Assembly: GCA_012656075.1 (NCBI GenBank)
Contig: JAAKBF010000208.1
Coordinates: 62,001-126,000, forward strand
Direction: 5' to 3'
Source: Phytophthora hibernalis
Lineage: Eukaryota; Oomycota; Peronosporomycetes; Peronosporales; Peronosporaceae
DNA: 64,000 nucleotides
A model generated the notes under the pieces. That model was not told where the DNA came from and did no database searches. It saw only the letters and a list, made by a program, of their open reading frames with translations. Shown in pieces: positions 1 to 11,049 of the stretch (its first letter is position 1; the number at the start of each line of letters is the position of its first letter). The position numbers and the translations under genes were made by a program.

Positions 1-119
1 CAACGCAACGTTTGGCACCAAATACTAGCATCGATGAATGCAAATACGGACAGCATTAGGATAAAACGATATGAATGATGGATTTACACAACGAAATCAA
101 GCTTTAGATCTGCTTGCCT

Positions 120-1150
120 CTACATTGTCGCGCCGTCAGATTCCACTGCATAGGAAGGCAGTTTTCCGGTCGGACACTGCAGCTCCAGCGCTTGACGAAA
201 AACGAGAATCGCATCGTCGTGGTCCCCGCGTAGATGCAGTAGTTTACCAAGCAGCGAGAGCGCCCCAATCGATGCTGGCTCCAGCTCCAGCGCACGGCGA
301 ACAGCCTCCTCGGCACCTACGCAATCCTCACCAGTGCCGTCTAGAGCTTTAGCCAAATGAAGCCAGGCAACTGCATTTTCGCAGTCAATCTCCACACTTC
401 GCTGCAGCTCCAAAACGGCTCCTTCGAAGTCTCCTTTGCTCAGCAGTGTTTCACCCAATTCGTGGTGTGTTGCTGCCAGATCAAGAGGTGGCTCCATATC
501 TTCAAGAAGATCCGCAGTGCTACTCATCCTTCTGCCTGCAGTCAAGAAGGCGAGGGTTGCGGCAATTTCTGCCTCTTCGTCTTCATCTTCAGGCGGACTA
601 GAGTACCCACTTTCCCTGTACTTGTTTGCAACAGCATCCAGCTCGTTCTTTTCGAGCATTGCTCGCTCGATCTCTTCCTCGCTGCGCCGCATGGCCTCTC
701 CGAGTTCGCGCTTGGCAGCTATTAGCTGCTGCATACGCTGTTCGAGCTCCTGCTCGTCACTCGAATGAGCTGAGCCAGCTTCTGACAAACGCTGTACGTG
801 CAAGGCTCTGTCCAGCGCGGACGAATGTGGCCTAGGGCGTCGTTTGCTGCTCCGACGTCTACTTGGTTCTGATTCGTGTGGTTGTCCCTGTTGTTGCTCA
901 CGCATTAATCGCTGACGCTCCAGCACCGTCAGTTGTGCTGGTGCAACTGACAGAAACATGGAGCCCATCGTCGGTTGCAGCGACTCCACCGCTTCCGACG
1001 CCACCGTACTCCAATTCCACGGAGGCGACACAGGAGCAAAGCCATTCATACTAGCCTCACTGTTGTTGTCATAGTCATACCCCCAGTCCACCGGTCCACG
1101 GTGCTGTGCCGGTTCACTAAAACCGACTTGCTGCGCCGTCGATAGCGAGC
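120..1150 (-). CDS. TPR-repeat C-terminal part of the ankyrin-FYVE gene
   Basis: The open frame runs from upstream of 1091 (a GTG, not an ATG) to 120. It starts with a linker, then a Gln/Arg-rich charged helix (about residues 55-170 of the 323-residue frame), then tetratricopeptide repeats near the C-terminus. Visible TPR signatures are HHELGETLLSKGDFEGAV, AWLHLAKALDGTG and ALSLLGKLLHLRGDHDDAI. The frame stays open upstream of 1091 and overlaps the end of the FYVE frame (1046-1150), and no good independent start codon is present. It therefore reads best as the C-terminal third of the same protein, separated by one missing base near 1145. TPR arrays bind partner proteins; no partner can be named from the sequence. 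Confidence 0.72.
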
Positions 1151-2112
1151 GTGCGTGTTCGTCGTGTTGTTCGAGTAGTTGCTGCTCAAGTCGTTATTGT
1201 CAACGTACGGGTAGGCTCCTCCTGTGCGGGTCACACGCTCCAGCGCGCGCACGTTAAGCTGCTTCTGCAATTCATCAAAGCAGCATGCGCACACTCTCTG
1301 AGGATGAAAGAGTCCAAGATGTTTCAACGGAACGCGGTGTCTCGAGTGTCGTCCACACACCGACGCACCGCAACTGCGGCAATGGTGTCTCTGTCTAAAG
1401 TACCCGAACTTGGCGGCACACAGCCTACACCTAGCTGCCAGAGCCCACCTGGGAGGCGCTTCATGGGGCGCCAACAGGGCCGCGATCGTGTCTTCCTGCG
1501 TGGCTGACCTGGTGGTGCTGAACCTGTCGGACATTCTCCTGTCGTCACTCTGCTGCTCCTGTTTCGACTGCGTCTCGGGCCACTGCGACGTCGGTAGGAC
1601 CGTAGACGACGGGGCGCCCGTTCTGGCGTGAGCTTCCAGCACTTTGAGTAGCGTCAGGACGGCGCTGGAGGCCACGGGTCTCTGCTTGGCCAACATGAGC
1701 GGCGTCTTGCCGTCCGGGGTACGTACCCCAATGGCCTTGGGGTACACGTGCAGCAGCGCCTGGAGGGCCTCCAGAGCGAGTCGCTTCCTCACTGCCAAGT
1801 GCAGCGGCAAAAGACCCGCCAAGTTGCGCGTCGCGGCTGCGGCCGAGTGTGCGCGCGCCACTGTGAGCACCAAGCGCGGCGGCGCCTTCGGGTCGCTGCA
1901 GACCCAGTGCAGCGCCGTCATGCCGAAAGCGTCGCCAGATCGTGCCAGTTGCGGGCGCAGCGCCAGCGCCACCAAGAGGCGCGGAAGTCGCCGCTCTCCG
2001 CCAGCTTCACGGCAGCCAGCGGCGCGGACAGCTGCTCCTCGGGGGTCACGGGAGTGTCCACGCGGAGGTCGGCGGGCACCTGCTGCTGGCGCTGGAGCCG
2101 CACGGGCTCCAT
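1046..2112 (-). CDS. Ankyrin-repeat plus FYVE zinc-finger protein (N-terminal part of a larger gene)
   Basis: Likely an endosomal or membrane adaptor: FYVE domains usually bind phosphatidylinositol-3-phosphate, and ankyrin repeats bind proteins. The N-terminal half has ankyrin-like units, for example GMTALHWVC, LLPLHLAV and GKTPLMLA. The FYVE finger follows, with RHHCRSCGASVC as the basic patch and paired cysteines CRLC and CACC. ATG at 2112 is the first methionine of the N-terminal frame. That frame reads into ankyrin sequence only after a one-base shift near 1975-1980, where one C appears to be missing. A second one-base shift near 1145 would join this frame to the downstream TPR frame. I infer that this entry and the next are one gene of about 660 residues. 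Domain calls are firm; the fusion is inference. Confidence 0.8.
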
Positions 2113-3555
2113 GGTGGTGGCGGTTTTCCTACGGCGAAGGGGCTCCGATATGCGGCTGGAAGCGCGCAAATCCCGGAATGCGACGAGAAATCAGCGGGCT
2201 TTTTTAGTTTGGCCTTGAAGTTGTCGCAGGATCGCTCTGCGATAGATGATTCTAGCGGGTTTTAGAGGCGGGAAGATGTGGAGAGGTATCTGAATGGTGG
2301 AGAGAAAATATATGATAATAGCATGGTAGAGGGGAAATGAGCGAAAAATAACTGCCGTTTCAATCGAGATCGAGATCGTTTTTGGTTTGTTTTTGCAGTG
2401 CTAATTATGGCTACATGGACCTGATAATGTCTCCTCAGCGATCGGCACGATTGGCACTATGTCCACCATACCTCGCATTGCGAGTCCCAAGGCTACAGAA
2501 ATTCTTACAGAATCGGTGCCCCCGAAATTCGCATGGCAAGAAGCAACGTAAAGTGGTCTCTTCATTGGCGACTCTCCAATGAGCGGTACACTGTTGCCTA
2601 CGAATATTCCGTGCGTGTTCGCTGGCTAAGGTAAGGTTCGTTTTTCTGAAGTGTTGACACCAGAGTCTGGTCCAGACCGGAGTCGTTATTGCTCTCTGGA
2701 TTTAATATCCAGTCTACCGGATTGCAAAGAGGTCTGAACTTGCATTTCACATACCTTTCCTAATACGATTAAGATACTTCACCAATTAAGCTTTAAATGC
2801 CTGCTATATTTGATATACGAATAGATTATTATTATATTAGTGACGGTTGACCCATCCGTAGAAGATTTGGATAAAACACCTTTATGATTTGATATCATTT
2901 ATAATCGTATTATACCTGCTTATCCAGACCGTTTGAGCAACATTTTGGATTTTTCTTCTTCGAGCAACACGCCAAAAGCAGCCGCGGACAAGAATGCTGT
3001 TCCAGGGCAGCATATACAAGAACTATATCCAACACCGCCGCGCCTTCTTCTTCCAAACCCTGCAGCAGGTCAAGCAATGTCTTCGCGATTTATAGGTGGA
3101 AACTCTCACTGAGATTGCGGCTGTATAAAAACAGTTGGAACTGCATGGCGTGGTCTCCATGCAGCGTTGGTAAGAGGAGCTTACGAATCTATTATAATTT
3201 GCTTGCTACCGTGAATAATTGATGCAGCGATGTAAGAGACGGGAGTTTGAGGTGCTGAACCTCATCGATGATCATAAGGTAGTGAATCTTCAGATCCAAT
3301 TTGAGGTTTTGGCAGACTTATTTGGTGAGCATCTACATTTTAACACTGATGTACCTGAACGAAGAAGGAACCCACTTCGTGCCAAGGTCACCCCTGTGCA
3401 GCTCAACGTTAGAATCAAGGCAATTTCGACCCTGTCGGTCAGCTCGCGAAAGAAAATCGAGCAGTGTCCGACATGTTCAGTGGCGTTAAGCAGGACGAGC
3501 AAACAACAGATGAATTAAAATTTACGACATGATAACCTGGAGCGTCGTTAGTCGT
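2113..3555. other. Intergenic stretch, no supported gene
   Basis: About 1.4 kb holds only short unrelated open frames (under 100 codons) with no recognisable domain. It is AT-richer than the flanks, especially 2750-2900. The left end contains the promoter and 5' leader of the minus-strand ankyrin-FYVE gene. I see no repeat or RNA gene here. Confidence 0.5.
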
Positions 3556-4892
3556 TTACAACTTCAATGACTCCTGGTGATCAATGTCACTTGCGTTGTC
3601 GATATTGAGCAACCGGTCCGTGATAGCAGGCAGAGGGAGTACATCTCGGATGAATGCCTCGATGATTGATTTCCGCGTAGCAGGAGATGCTTCACGCGCT
3701 TCCATCCGTCTTCCATGGGCTTTCCAGTCTTCGTGTAGTTGTTCGTAGTCACGAATTGAGGCGTTCACGCAACTAAAGCCAAATTTGCTGATTGAAAAAC
3801 GTTGAATAGATGCCGTCAACGTGTGATTCAGAAGATCAAAGCAGGCTCGCAATAGAGTTTGGCGGAGGCTGTGCGATAGCCGCATCCCATGAAGACCGAT
3901 TGAGATTTCGAGTCAGGTGGTTGGCCCACATTTGCCAAACGACTGCTTCTGGAAGATTCCTCCTCATTGCTCTTGTAGCCGCAGAACAATGTCACGAAGA
4001 CAACTTTCAGCGGTAGCCCCTGCACGATCCGTTTTAGATGAAACTATACACGCCTCCATGAATTCTTTCAGGTATGCATCCTTCGTAATGGCCCAGCCGT
4101 ACTCGTACACAAGTTTCTCCACGTGTCGACGGAAGCCATCGGTTTCAAGCGCCATCGGGCTTGGTGCTTTCAACAAGATGGCGTTTCGTCTTGAATTGCA
4201 TCAGCTTTGTCTAGCCCTCCATTGTCGGAACCACTACAGCCCATTCTCCGCCGTGTTTCACCGCTCTTCCCTTCACACGGAAGCTGAATTGATCCCAAAT
4301 CTTTTTCAATATGCTAAGTTAGAACCATTCAGAGCAACGTCGTCGAACTGCCCCTCTGACCTCTCACGCTGTAAAAGGTTGTCTTGATAATGGGCCATAC
4401 AACAAGTTGGTGTCGGTGACTATCCTTCGGCTGAGAGATGATTGGTGTGCTGGAGTGGTTTGGCTCGGGCGTAGTTGATGGCTTCTGCAAGCGAGGAGAT
4501 CGTCGGATAGCCGGCCACTGGTTCAGGTCATCACGCGCAGCGGTTGCGGACTGCGGTGGAGCACCAATAACCGTCAAAGCACTTGGTCCAGCAGGAGGCG
4601 TTGTCCGTGTTAAGCGTGGAGATCTTCTGACTGGTGTAGGAGCAACCTCGTCACCGCGATGTATTGACTACATTGGGCTGGGTGACACGCGAGAGTGTGA
4701 AGGTGTGCGTGACGATGGTGTCAAGCGCGGCGACCTTCTTGTAGGGGATCGAGTGCGGTGAACTTCGGCCTCGGTTGCTTTGTGGTTTACGTCGCGTAGT
4801 CCCCGTGTCAGCACTTGCCTCCATGTTTCCTTCTGGGCACTGGGCACTGTACTCTCGATCAGAATCTGATTACACTGCCACAAAGCATTCAT
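3556..4892 (-). pseudogene. Decayed gene of unknown function with RRSPRL motifs
   Basis: Minus-strand coding-like sequence runs through several frames. From the right, a Ser/Pro/Arg-rich segment carries three copies of RRSPRL (near 4720, 4620 and 4500) in one continuous frame broken only by a TAG near 4672. It is followed by frame-shifted stretches such as GFRRHVEKLVYEYGWAITKD (3964-4176), and then a 109-codon segment at 3556-3885 ending at a stop. The pieces look like one protein split by stops and indels. I do not recognise the family. It could be a repeated oomycete hypothetical gene or a transposon-borne accessory gene. The three RRSPRL copies resemble short basic DNA-binding or nuclear-localisation motifs, but that is only suggestive. 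Confidence 0.4.
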
Positions 4893-5248
4893 TCATCGCA
4901 TTGGACATGTCTGTCGTACCGCCGGAGATTGGGCTCGGGAGATTCAAACGGGCGGGGTCGGAAATCTTGAGAAGAGCCCACAATAATAGCCGGCTGAAAG
5001 CAACATACTGGCGATTATGTTGCTTGGTATTTTATCCCCGTGTAACTTACGAATTAACTTACCAAATATTTTTTCACTCGAACCACAAAATTTGCGAGAT
5101 CTATAAAATCTATTAAGTACGACCCCGCCTTCCATTTTGTTTTGTCAGAACGGGGGACGAAGCAGCTAGGATGCCGACGAAAGGGGCGCGCGCTAGCTAC
5201 GCTCACGAAGGCCAGCACGGCTACTAAGGGGTGAGCAAGGTGCCAAGT

Positions 5249-6382
5249 ATGGTAAAGAAGGCGCGCGAAAGTCGTACGTCCACGAAACCCTACACGGGCA
5301 ACGCCGACACGAACAAGCCCGGCAAAAGGGCATCAAGGCCGCGAAGATCCCGGGACGCGAATACTCCTGGCACGGGCGACGACGACGCGAAGAAGGCCAC
5401 CACGGGTAGGAACGACGCGAACAAGCCCGACACCGGCGCGAAGAAACCCAGCACGGGGAAAGATGCGGAGATGGTGCGCGTCAAAACGGCTTCGGATCAA
5501 GTCAGTGGTAAGTCTCTTAAAAAAGGCAGACAAACGTGTTTGGTAGTAACGCACGTTTATTGTTTTGATTATGTTGCTACTGTCTACTGCAGCACGACGC
5601 GATTCACTTCGAGCGCGTAAGCCCATTGCCTATGTTCGCGCTTCCGATGTGTATGTCAAGGACGATGTAAGCGACGACGATTACGAACCTGTCAAAGACC
5701 CGGACGATGGGCTAGATGACGACGCTATCGTGGGTGCTGCTGTTGTTGTTGCCATTGATAGTCGGAGTTGCGAAGCTGCGGAGGATATCGATACCCGTAA
5801 GTTGCTTTGTTTTTATTATGTTGCTTGCTAATATTGCTTGTGTACTTGCCTATCCTGTTTGTTTGTGTTGTTTGCTTCGCTGACAAAGCGATGAATGACG
5901 ATGATGATCATGATGCGGCGGATGCCGCTGCTGTGTAGAATACCGTTAATGAAGACAAAAATGATGATGACGAAGCGGCAGATGCCTCTAATGAAAACCG
6001 GAACGATGCTGATGTGCTGGGCAGCGGCAACATTCAGCCCAACGCTCATGCTGATGCTGCGGGTGGTACGGGTACCTGTAAGAAGTTCTGCTATTGTTGT
6101 GTTGCTTGCTTATGTTGCCTGCTTATGTTGTTTGCATCGTCGTTCCGAGCAGCGATGTACAGTTATGTTGCTGGACTTTTGATATGTTGTTCGCTGTACC
6201 AACGGGGAGTTGTTTTATTTAGATATCCACGCTCAACCATCGCACGAACAAGATCATATTCGACTCCTATCGTGGGTCGAGGCCCATGACGCTTTCACCT
6301 GAAGTTCGCAGAGAGCTAGGTCTGCTGACTGAGATGAAAACTAGCACGGCGGATATCAACCGCTACTTCTCGGGCAAGCTTG
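5249..6382 (+). pseudogene. Four-exon acidic gene with an in-frame TAG
   Basis: Exon 1 (5249-5507) encodes a Lys/Thr/Asp-rich low-complexity stretch with degenerate units such as DANKPDTGAKKPSTG. Introns with GTAAGT-type donors follow at 5508-5592 and 5797-5888; both keep the frame. Exon 3 (5889-6077) is Asp/Asn/Ala-rich and contains TAG at 5936-5938, after which the same composition continues in the same frame. Exon 4 (about 6223-6382) encodes a more ordered segment, SPEVRRELGLLTEMKTSTAD then INRYFSGKLG, ending at a GTGAGT donor, but its frame does not match the exon 3 phase. This tail resembles the N-terminal region of oomycete MULE-like transposase proteins; that is a low-confidence recollection. 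The gene stops abruptly where retroelement sequence begins at about 6480. It is likely a relic. Confidence 0.45.
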
Positions 6383-6479
6383 GTGAGTGCTCCTGGTGAA
6401 TTAGATATTAAATTTGCAAGCTGTTTTATTTTTCCTTTTATATTCGTACTAACAATCGACGGTTACATGCTAATATACA

Positions 6480-8575
6480 TTGGTGGTGATGACCGAGAAT
6501 GCGAATCCTTGGTCGAATGATCGCATGCCTCTCCTCAACGGAGACACCCCGGCCGCCAACAAGGTCAGCGGCCGGTGCCTGGATGTAAGAGTAACTGGAT
6601 GATAGTATTCGCACCGAGGTCGGTACGCCAAGTAATTTAGATCGAGCTTGGTGGCGAATTGAAGGTACCAGTGAAGCCTTGGAGCGCTTGGCAGGTGGCC
6701 GAGGACACGGTGCAAGTTTTGCGGGTGATGGGGAGTGAGGCCCAGGCGCTACTTACCGAGACCGACCTCCAAGGTTGGACTCCCGACAAGGCAGCCTCCG
6801 CGCTCAGCAGGTGGAAGTAGAAGCTTCGGACCGTCTTCGGGGTGGTTGAGGCTGGGCTGGCCGTCAGGCGAGCGTTCAGCATGCAGTTGGACCGTTCGAC
6901 CTGTCCGACGTCCCGCTACCACTGACTCCAGGGAAACACTCCGGGGTGTCAACTGAAGCCGGCGTATTCTTGGCCAGAGGTGCGACATCCACGTATTTCC
7001 AAGACTCGCACATGGTGACACCCAGATCCGCGAGCCAAACGGAACGTCTAAACGCGACGACCGAGGGTGCCCTACCGCGCCTACCGCCGGAAGGTCGGAC
7101 TCCCAACCGGCGCTACGATTCATGTGATGACTCCTCGGACGACGGTTTGATCGACGTCGAATATCTCGGGAGTGACCTGACGGGAGAGTGGGCGCGCAAG
7201 ATCAGCGAACTGAGCGCCACGGATGAGCTCAACACCGAGACTTGAGATCGCGACGCACCTTCCGCTCGGCAAAATTTAGTCATACCTCGGTCTACACGAC
7301 AAGAGCGAGAAATCCATGCAATGGCTCCGACCTTTCATCTACGAGATGAAAGGGACGCACACATCGTACAACGAGTGGTTCGTGGCGTTCGAGCTTAGCC
7401 TCCGGGACGGGGCTCCGCACTGGTACCGAAAACTCCCGCGCAAGAGGAGACGCACCTGGAAGTTTTTGAGTGACGCGTTCATCAGGTACTACTGTTCTTG
7501 CTTCAACCGAACCGCGAACGCTCGATACTTCTCTGTCGAGCGAGAGGAGAAGGAGCACGTCTTCTACTACCTAAACCGACTGAACGGTTACGTTCACAAC
7601 GCGGGGTGCAGCTCGAGCACGGCGGACACGAAGCCAACGACCACATCGAGCATTTTCGCGACTAGTGCGATGACCGAAGCTTGGGGAGCGTTTGCGCCAT
7701 GTTCGGGACAAGAACATACATGACTTGGAGGATATGATCAACGATATCCTACGACGCCGAGAACGAAAGACGGGACGGGAAACCTCGGTCCGGCGTTCTC
7801 GAGGACCAGACGAGGGCCGCCGATGCGACAGTGGATGCACCGAGAATCCGCAGAGCACTTACCCGCCACGATCGACGCGACCGAGACGACGGCCGCTACC
7901 GAGACATTCGGTATCGGGATGACCACCGCCGCCGGGACGATCGTTACCGAGGCGAGTATCGACGCCGGGATAGTCCAGACGAAAGTCAATACCGACCGAG
8001 GATTACCCTCACGGATGCACTGACCGATATGGTCGCTACGCTGAATGTGAACAGCTCGATGGGATCACGAGGAGAATACTCGGAGACGCAGAGTAGCGGC
8101 TTCGACGACACTGAAATTGACGGGCCAGAAACTTACTCTGGCGACGATGACCGATACTCTTATGGATAATCGGACGACGGGTATGTGTTGACCGAGGACC
8201 AGGGCCATGTGGCTGCGGCAAACGACCACGAACGCCGTCACGCTGCTGAAGGAATGCTCACTCGCACCGACAATTGTCGGTCTAGGAATAATAACGACCA
8301 ACGGCCGCATGATCGAGCCGACCACCACCGAGGCCAATGTGGATATGAAGGGCGGCGTCAGTATGGCCCATGTGCTACCTGCGGAGGACTAACGCACTCG
8401 ACGTATTACTGTTTCAAGCGGTGCAAGATGTGTCAGCAAGTCCATGACGCTGGAAAGTGTGAGACCTTCCAGGAACTCTCCAATTTACCCCGGTCTAAGG
8501 TCGAGAAGAAGGACGTCTCGCCGGAGTTGCAAGAATTGGTCTATGGGAGCCATTTAAACTAGACAACCCGCTGAC
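6480..8575 (+). pseudogene. Gypsy-type gag (element A), frame-shifted
   Basis: Capsid-type gag reads across several frames. An N-terminal part near 6640-6900 includes AWQVAEDTVQVLRVMGSEAQ. The core at 7316-7723 includes GTHTSYNEWFVAFELSLRDG and RYYCSCFNRTANARYFSVER. An Arg/Asp-rich linker follows at 7690-8170. At 8355-8562 is a Cys/His-rich nucleic-acid-binding segment with CATCGGLTHSTYYC and CKMCQQVHDAGKC. At least four frame changes and several stops make it non-functional. Gag packages element RNA in cytoplasmic particles. The arrangement matches the abundant Phytophthora Gypsy gag from memory. No 5' LTR could be defined. Confidence 0.72.
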
Positions 8576-9627
8576 TGAAACTGGTCCCAATCCGTCTGCC
8601 ACAGTTAGCCAGACCTGCGCTGGATGCGGATTATTTGTTCCAATCACGAGCATTGCTGTGGGAGACCGCCTACAACTAGACCTCGGCCAGAAAATCAAAC
8701 TGTTGTCAGGTGAGAGAATGGGGGTCGTCTCAGAGGTACGACAAGAGAAAGAGGCTGCGAGCCCTGGCGAACGGAGCGGTGGATGACTCGCGTACGAGTA
8801 TTCTGTTAGACATCGGAGCGAATGTTAGCGTCATCTCCGCGTCTTATGCGAAACGACTGCGACCGCGTGAAGTTCGAGACCACGGACGAAGTCTGGAAGT
8901 GCGGGAATTAAACCAGGAGTGATGGAGAATCGCAGACGAGCACTCGTTAAGATGACCCTAGGGTGGGAGCGAGTGTATGAGTTTGAGCTGTGGATTATGA
9001 AGCACAGCGCGGGAGTGGGCTTAGCCCTGATCTCGGATTTCATGATTCCGGTCATTGTCCGGCTGGACTTGTTCCACGGCTCAGCGAGGCTACTGGACGA
9101 AGTCATGGTGCCTCTGGCGAAGTCGCAGAGGCTACCGAAGATGCGCCGTATCGGATGCAAGTGATTGGAGGCCCGACCGAGGATTTATCGATCTCGGGTC
9201 GAGAATGACCTCAAATAGGTACAAGAGGTAAGAGGGCTCTCGGTGATTGTGAGGCTTGTTGGGACCACTCCCAACAGCGGTAGCCCGTCGGATGACGCAA
9301 ACGATTCCCCAAAGGTTGCGGGTCTTGTTGTACTCGACCCAGACCGCCCGAATAGCGACGCCCGAGGGATCGCCCGCACCGAGCCTCTGAGCCAGACCCA
9401 GAAGAAAATCATCGACTGATGCAACGTGGGCCGTTCCCACAAAGAGAGACCGAGATCTGCTTTCACAGACTTGTCGGTAGAGATGTCTTGGATCTGACGC
9501 CACATCTTGACTGGGTGGGCCAACCCAGTGGCACGGGTGGAAATCAAGGTTACCGGGTGGAGTTTGGTCAATGCCGAAGCAGCAATGCATCTCGGGCATC
9601 TTCTGGTGCACTCGCTGCCACGGGTGG
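8576..9627 (+). pseudogene. Gypsy protease and start of pol (element A), interrupted at 9627
   Basis: A retropepsin-like segment at 8780-9160 has LLDIGANVSVISASYAKRLR. The usual D-S/T-G is D-I-G here, so the active site is altered. VTLGWERVYEF-like and DFMIPVIVRLDLF-like strands follow, as expected downstream in this protease family. After 9160 the frame decays into short pieces that still look like pol linker, and it ends exactly at the insertion point of the next LTR retrotransposon. The continuation on the far side (from 15213) is too decayed to assign. Confidence 0.55.
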
Positions 9628-9904
9628 TGATCTGCGGCGATTTGCTACCAGAATACCCGCAGACAGCTCCGACGGCAAGTGTGTACGTGTACGTGTGCAC
9701 TGGTTGAAGATCAGGAGCTGAAGATCAGAAGCGTACCTCGGGGTACATTGGAACCGGAGAGCGTACCCGGTTACGGATACCCCCAAACGGATGGTCATGA
9801 GGAGCTGTAGGACTGGAGTGCCTGGAAAGTAAGACAGAAGATTTCAATACAGTTTGGATTTTACCTTCGACCCAGTAGTAGGTCGTGTCTGTGACGACAG
9901 ATCA
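9628..9904 (+). repeat. 5' LTR of element B
   Basis: Direct repeat of 14947-15212, starting TG and ending CA. Shared text includes the GTGTACGTGTACGTGTGCAC stretch and the GAAGATCAGGAGCTGAAGAT stretch. It is immediately preceded by target duplication GGTGG. The sequence right after it (AAGAATTC) does not begin with TGG, so no standard tRNA primer-binding site is evident. Confidence 0.88.
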
Positions 9905-9961
9905 AAGAATTCTTTAGTTTCTGCCGCGCAGTAAACTCCGTGCCTCCGAGAGACGCGTACG

Positions 9962-11049
9962 ATGGCCGAGCAAGAAGACTCGGTTGACCGGCTCGCGGCC
10001 AGAGCGGCTGCGATGCAACTAGGGAGTGAGGGCGCGCCAAGCCCGCCTCCTTCCTGGGACCTCCGTCTGAGGATCCCGAACGGGTACGAAGCCTTCACGT
10101 CGACTGGCCAAGTCGATGAAGAGAAGTACTCTGAACCTGACGAAGCGATGGGGACGGCGAGTCCTCGTCCCGATCAACAGCGCGTGGCTACCGCGCCGGC
10201 GCTGCCCCAACCGCCGCGCTACAAGGGCTCACCATGAAGGACCGCCGCAAGTTTATGGCGGATTATGAGACCTACTTGGCGGCGATCAACACTCTCCAGA
10301 CCCAGTGGGCGGGCGTCCTTGTGATGCCCGTCGGAACGTGCATTGAAGGCAGAACCAAGCGACGGATCGCGCGGTTCACGTTCGCGTGCGCCCCACACCT
10401 CGTAACTGAGTAGCAGTGGGTCGACTACTTCAAAGCAGCCTACTCTCCTAGTCATGTTGACTATGGAGCCATCGACGAGGCCATGAAAGCTCTGAGTATG
10501 AACACGACGTTGCCCGAGCCGGATGACGACTCTTCAAGCCGGCTTGGAGGACATCCTTGACGAGTTCAATGTGACTCAACTTGCGTTCGAGAGAGCAGCG
10601 ACGCTTGGCCACCTACCTGCATAACGCGATGGCTCCGCCCGCGTTCAAGAGCGTGGTCACGACAAGGCTCTCGCTGTAGGAGAACAAGCAGTACAAGAAG
10701 GAAGTGGTCCCGTTCTGTACTTGGACCACGTACTTACATAATGTGGGAACGTGCATCATTGACGCACGGGCTACCCCAAGCTGGTCGCAGTATTGGTGGA
10801 AACACCCGAGGGAACAACGGCGGCCGTGGAGGCCGTACAAGCGGTGGAATTATCTCACAAGGTAATGGTGGCGCTCGCACTGGTGGCGGAAACGGAAGTC
10901 GTAACGGTCGTGAGGGTCGTGGCGGCAGGAACACCGGTCTTCTGTTACTGGCCCTGGCCATGCAATCTCACCAGGGGCACCGAGAACTCCTGTGCCGTGT
11001 CTCAAATGCGGTTCAACCGCCCATCAAGTTCGTGACTGCAATCCGTTGA
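9962..11049 (+). pseudogene. gag of element B with CCHC knuckle
   Basis: ATG at 9962 opens a 91-codon frame. The protein then continues in another frame from about 10234 (KFMADYETYLAAINTLQTQW, later VDYFKAAYSPSHVDYGAIDE), interrupted by a TAG near 10411. A Gly/Arg/Asn-rich region (10790-10930) precedes the zinc knuckle CLKCGSTAHQVRDC at about 10995-11036 (CX2CX4HX4C). This is the normal gag order: capsid, basic Gly-rich RNA-binding region, knuckle. Multiple frame changes make it non-functional. Confidence 0.8.

Noticed and set aside
1644..2218. Plus-strand frames of 156-187 codons over the ankyrin region
   Set aside because: Antisense of a GC-rich coding region; Arg/Ala/Ser-rich composition, no motif.
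9590..9627. Alternative LTR boundary at 9899/15207 (ending GACGACA)
   Set aside because: Extending to ATCA (9904/15212) gives a perfect 5-bp GGTGG duplication, which the shorter version lacks.
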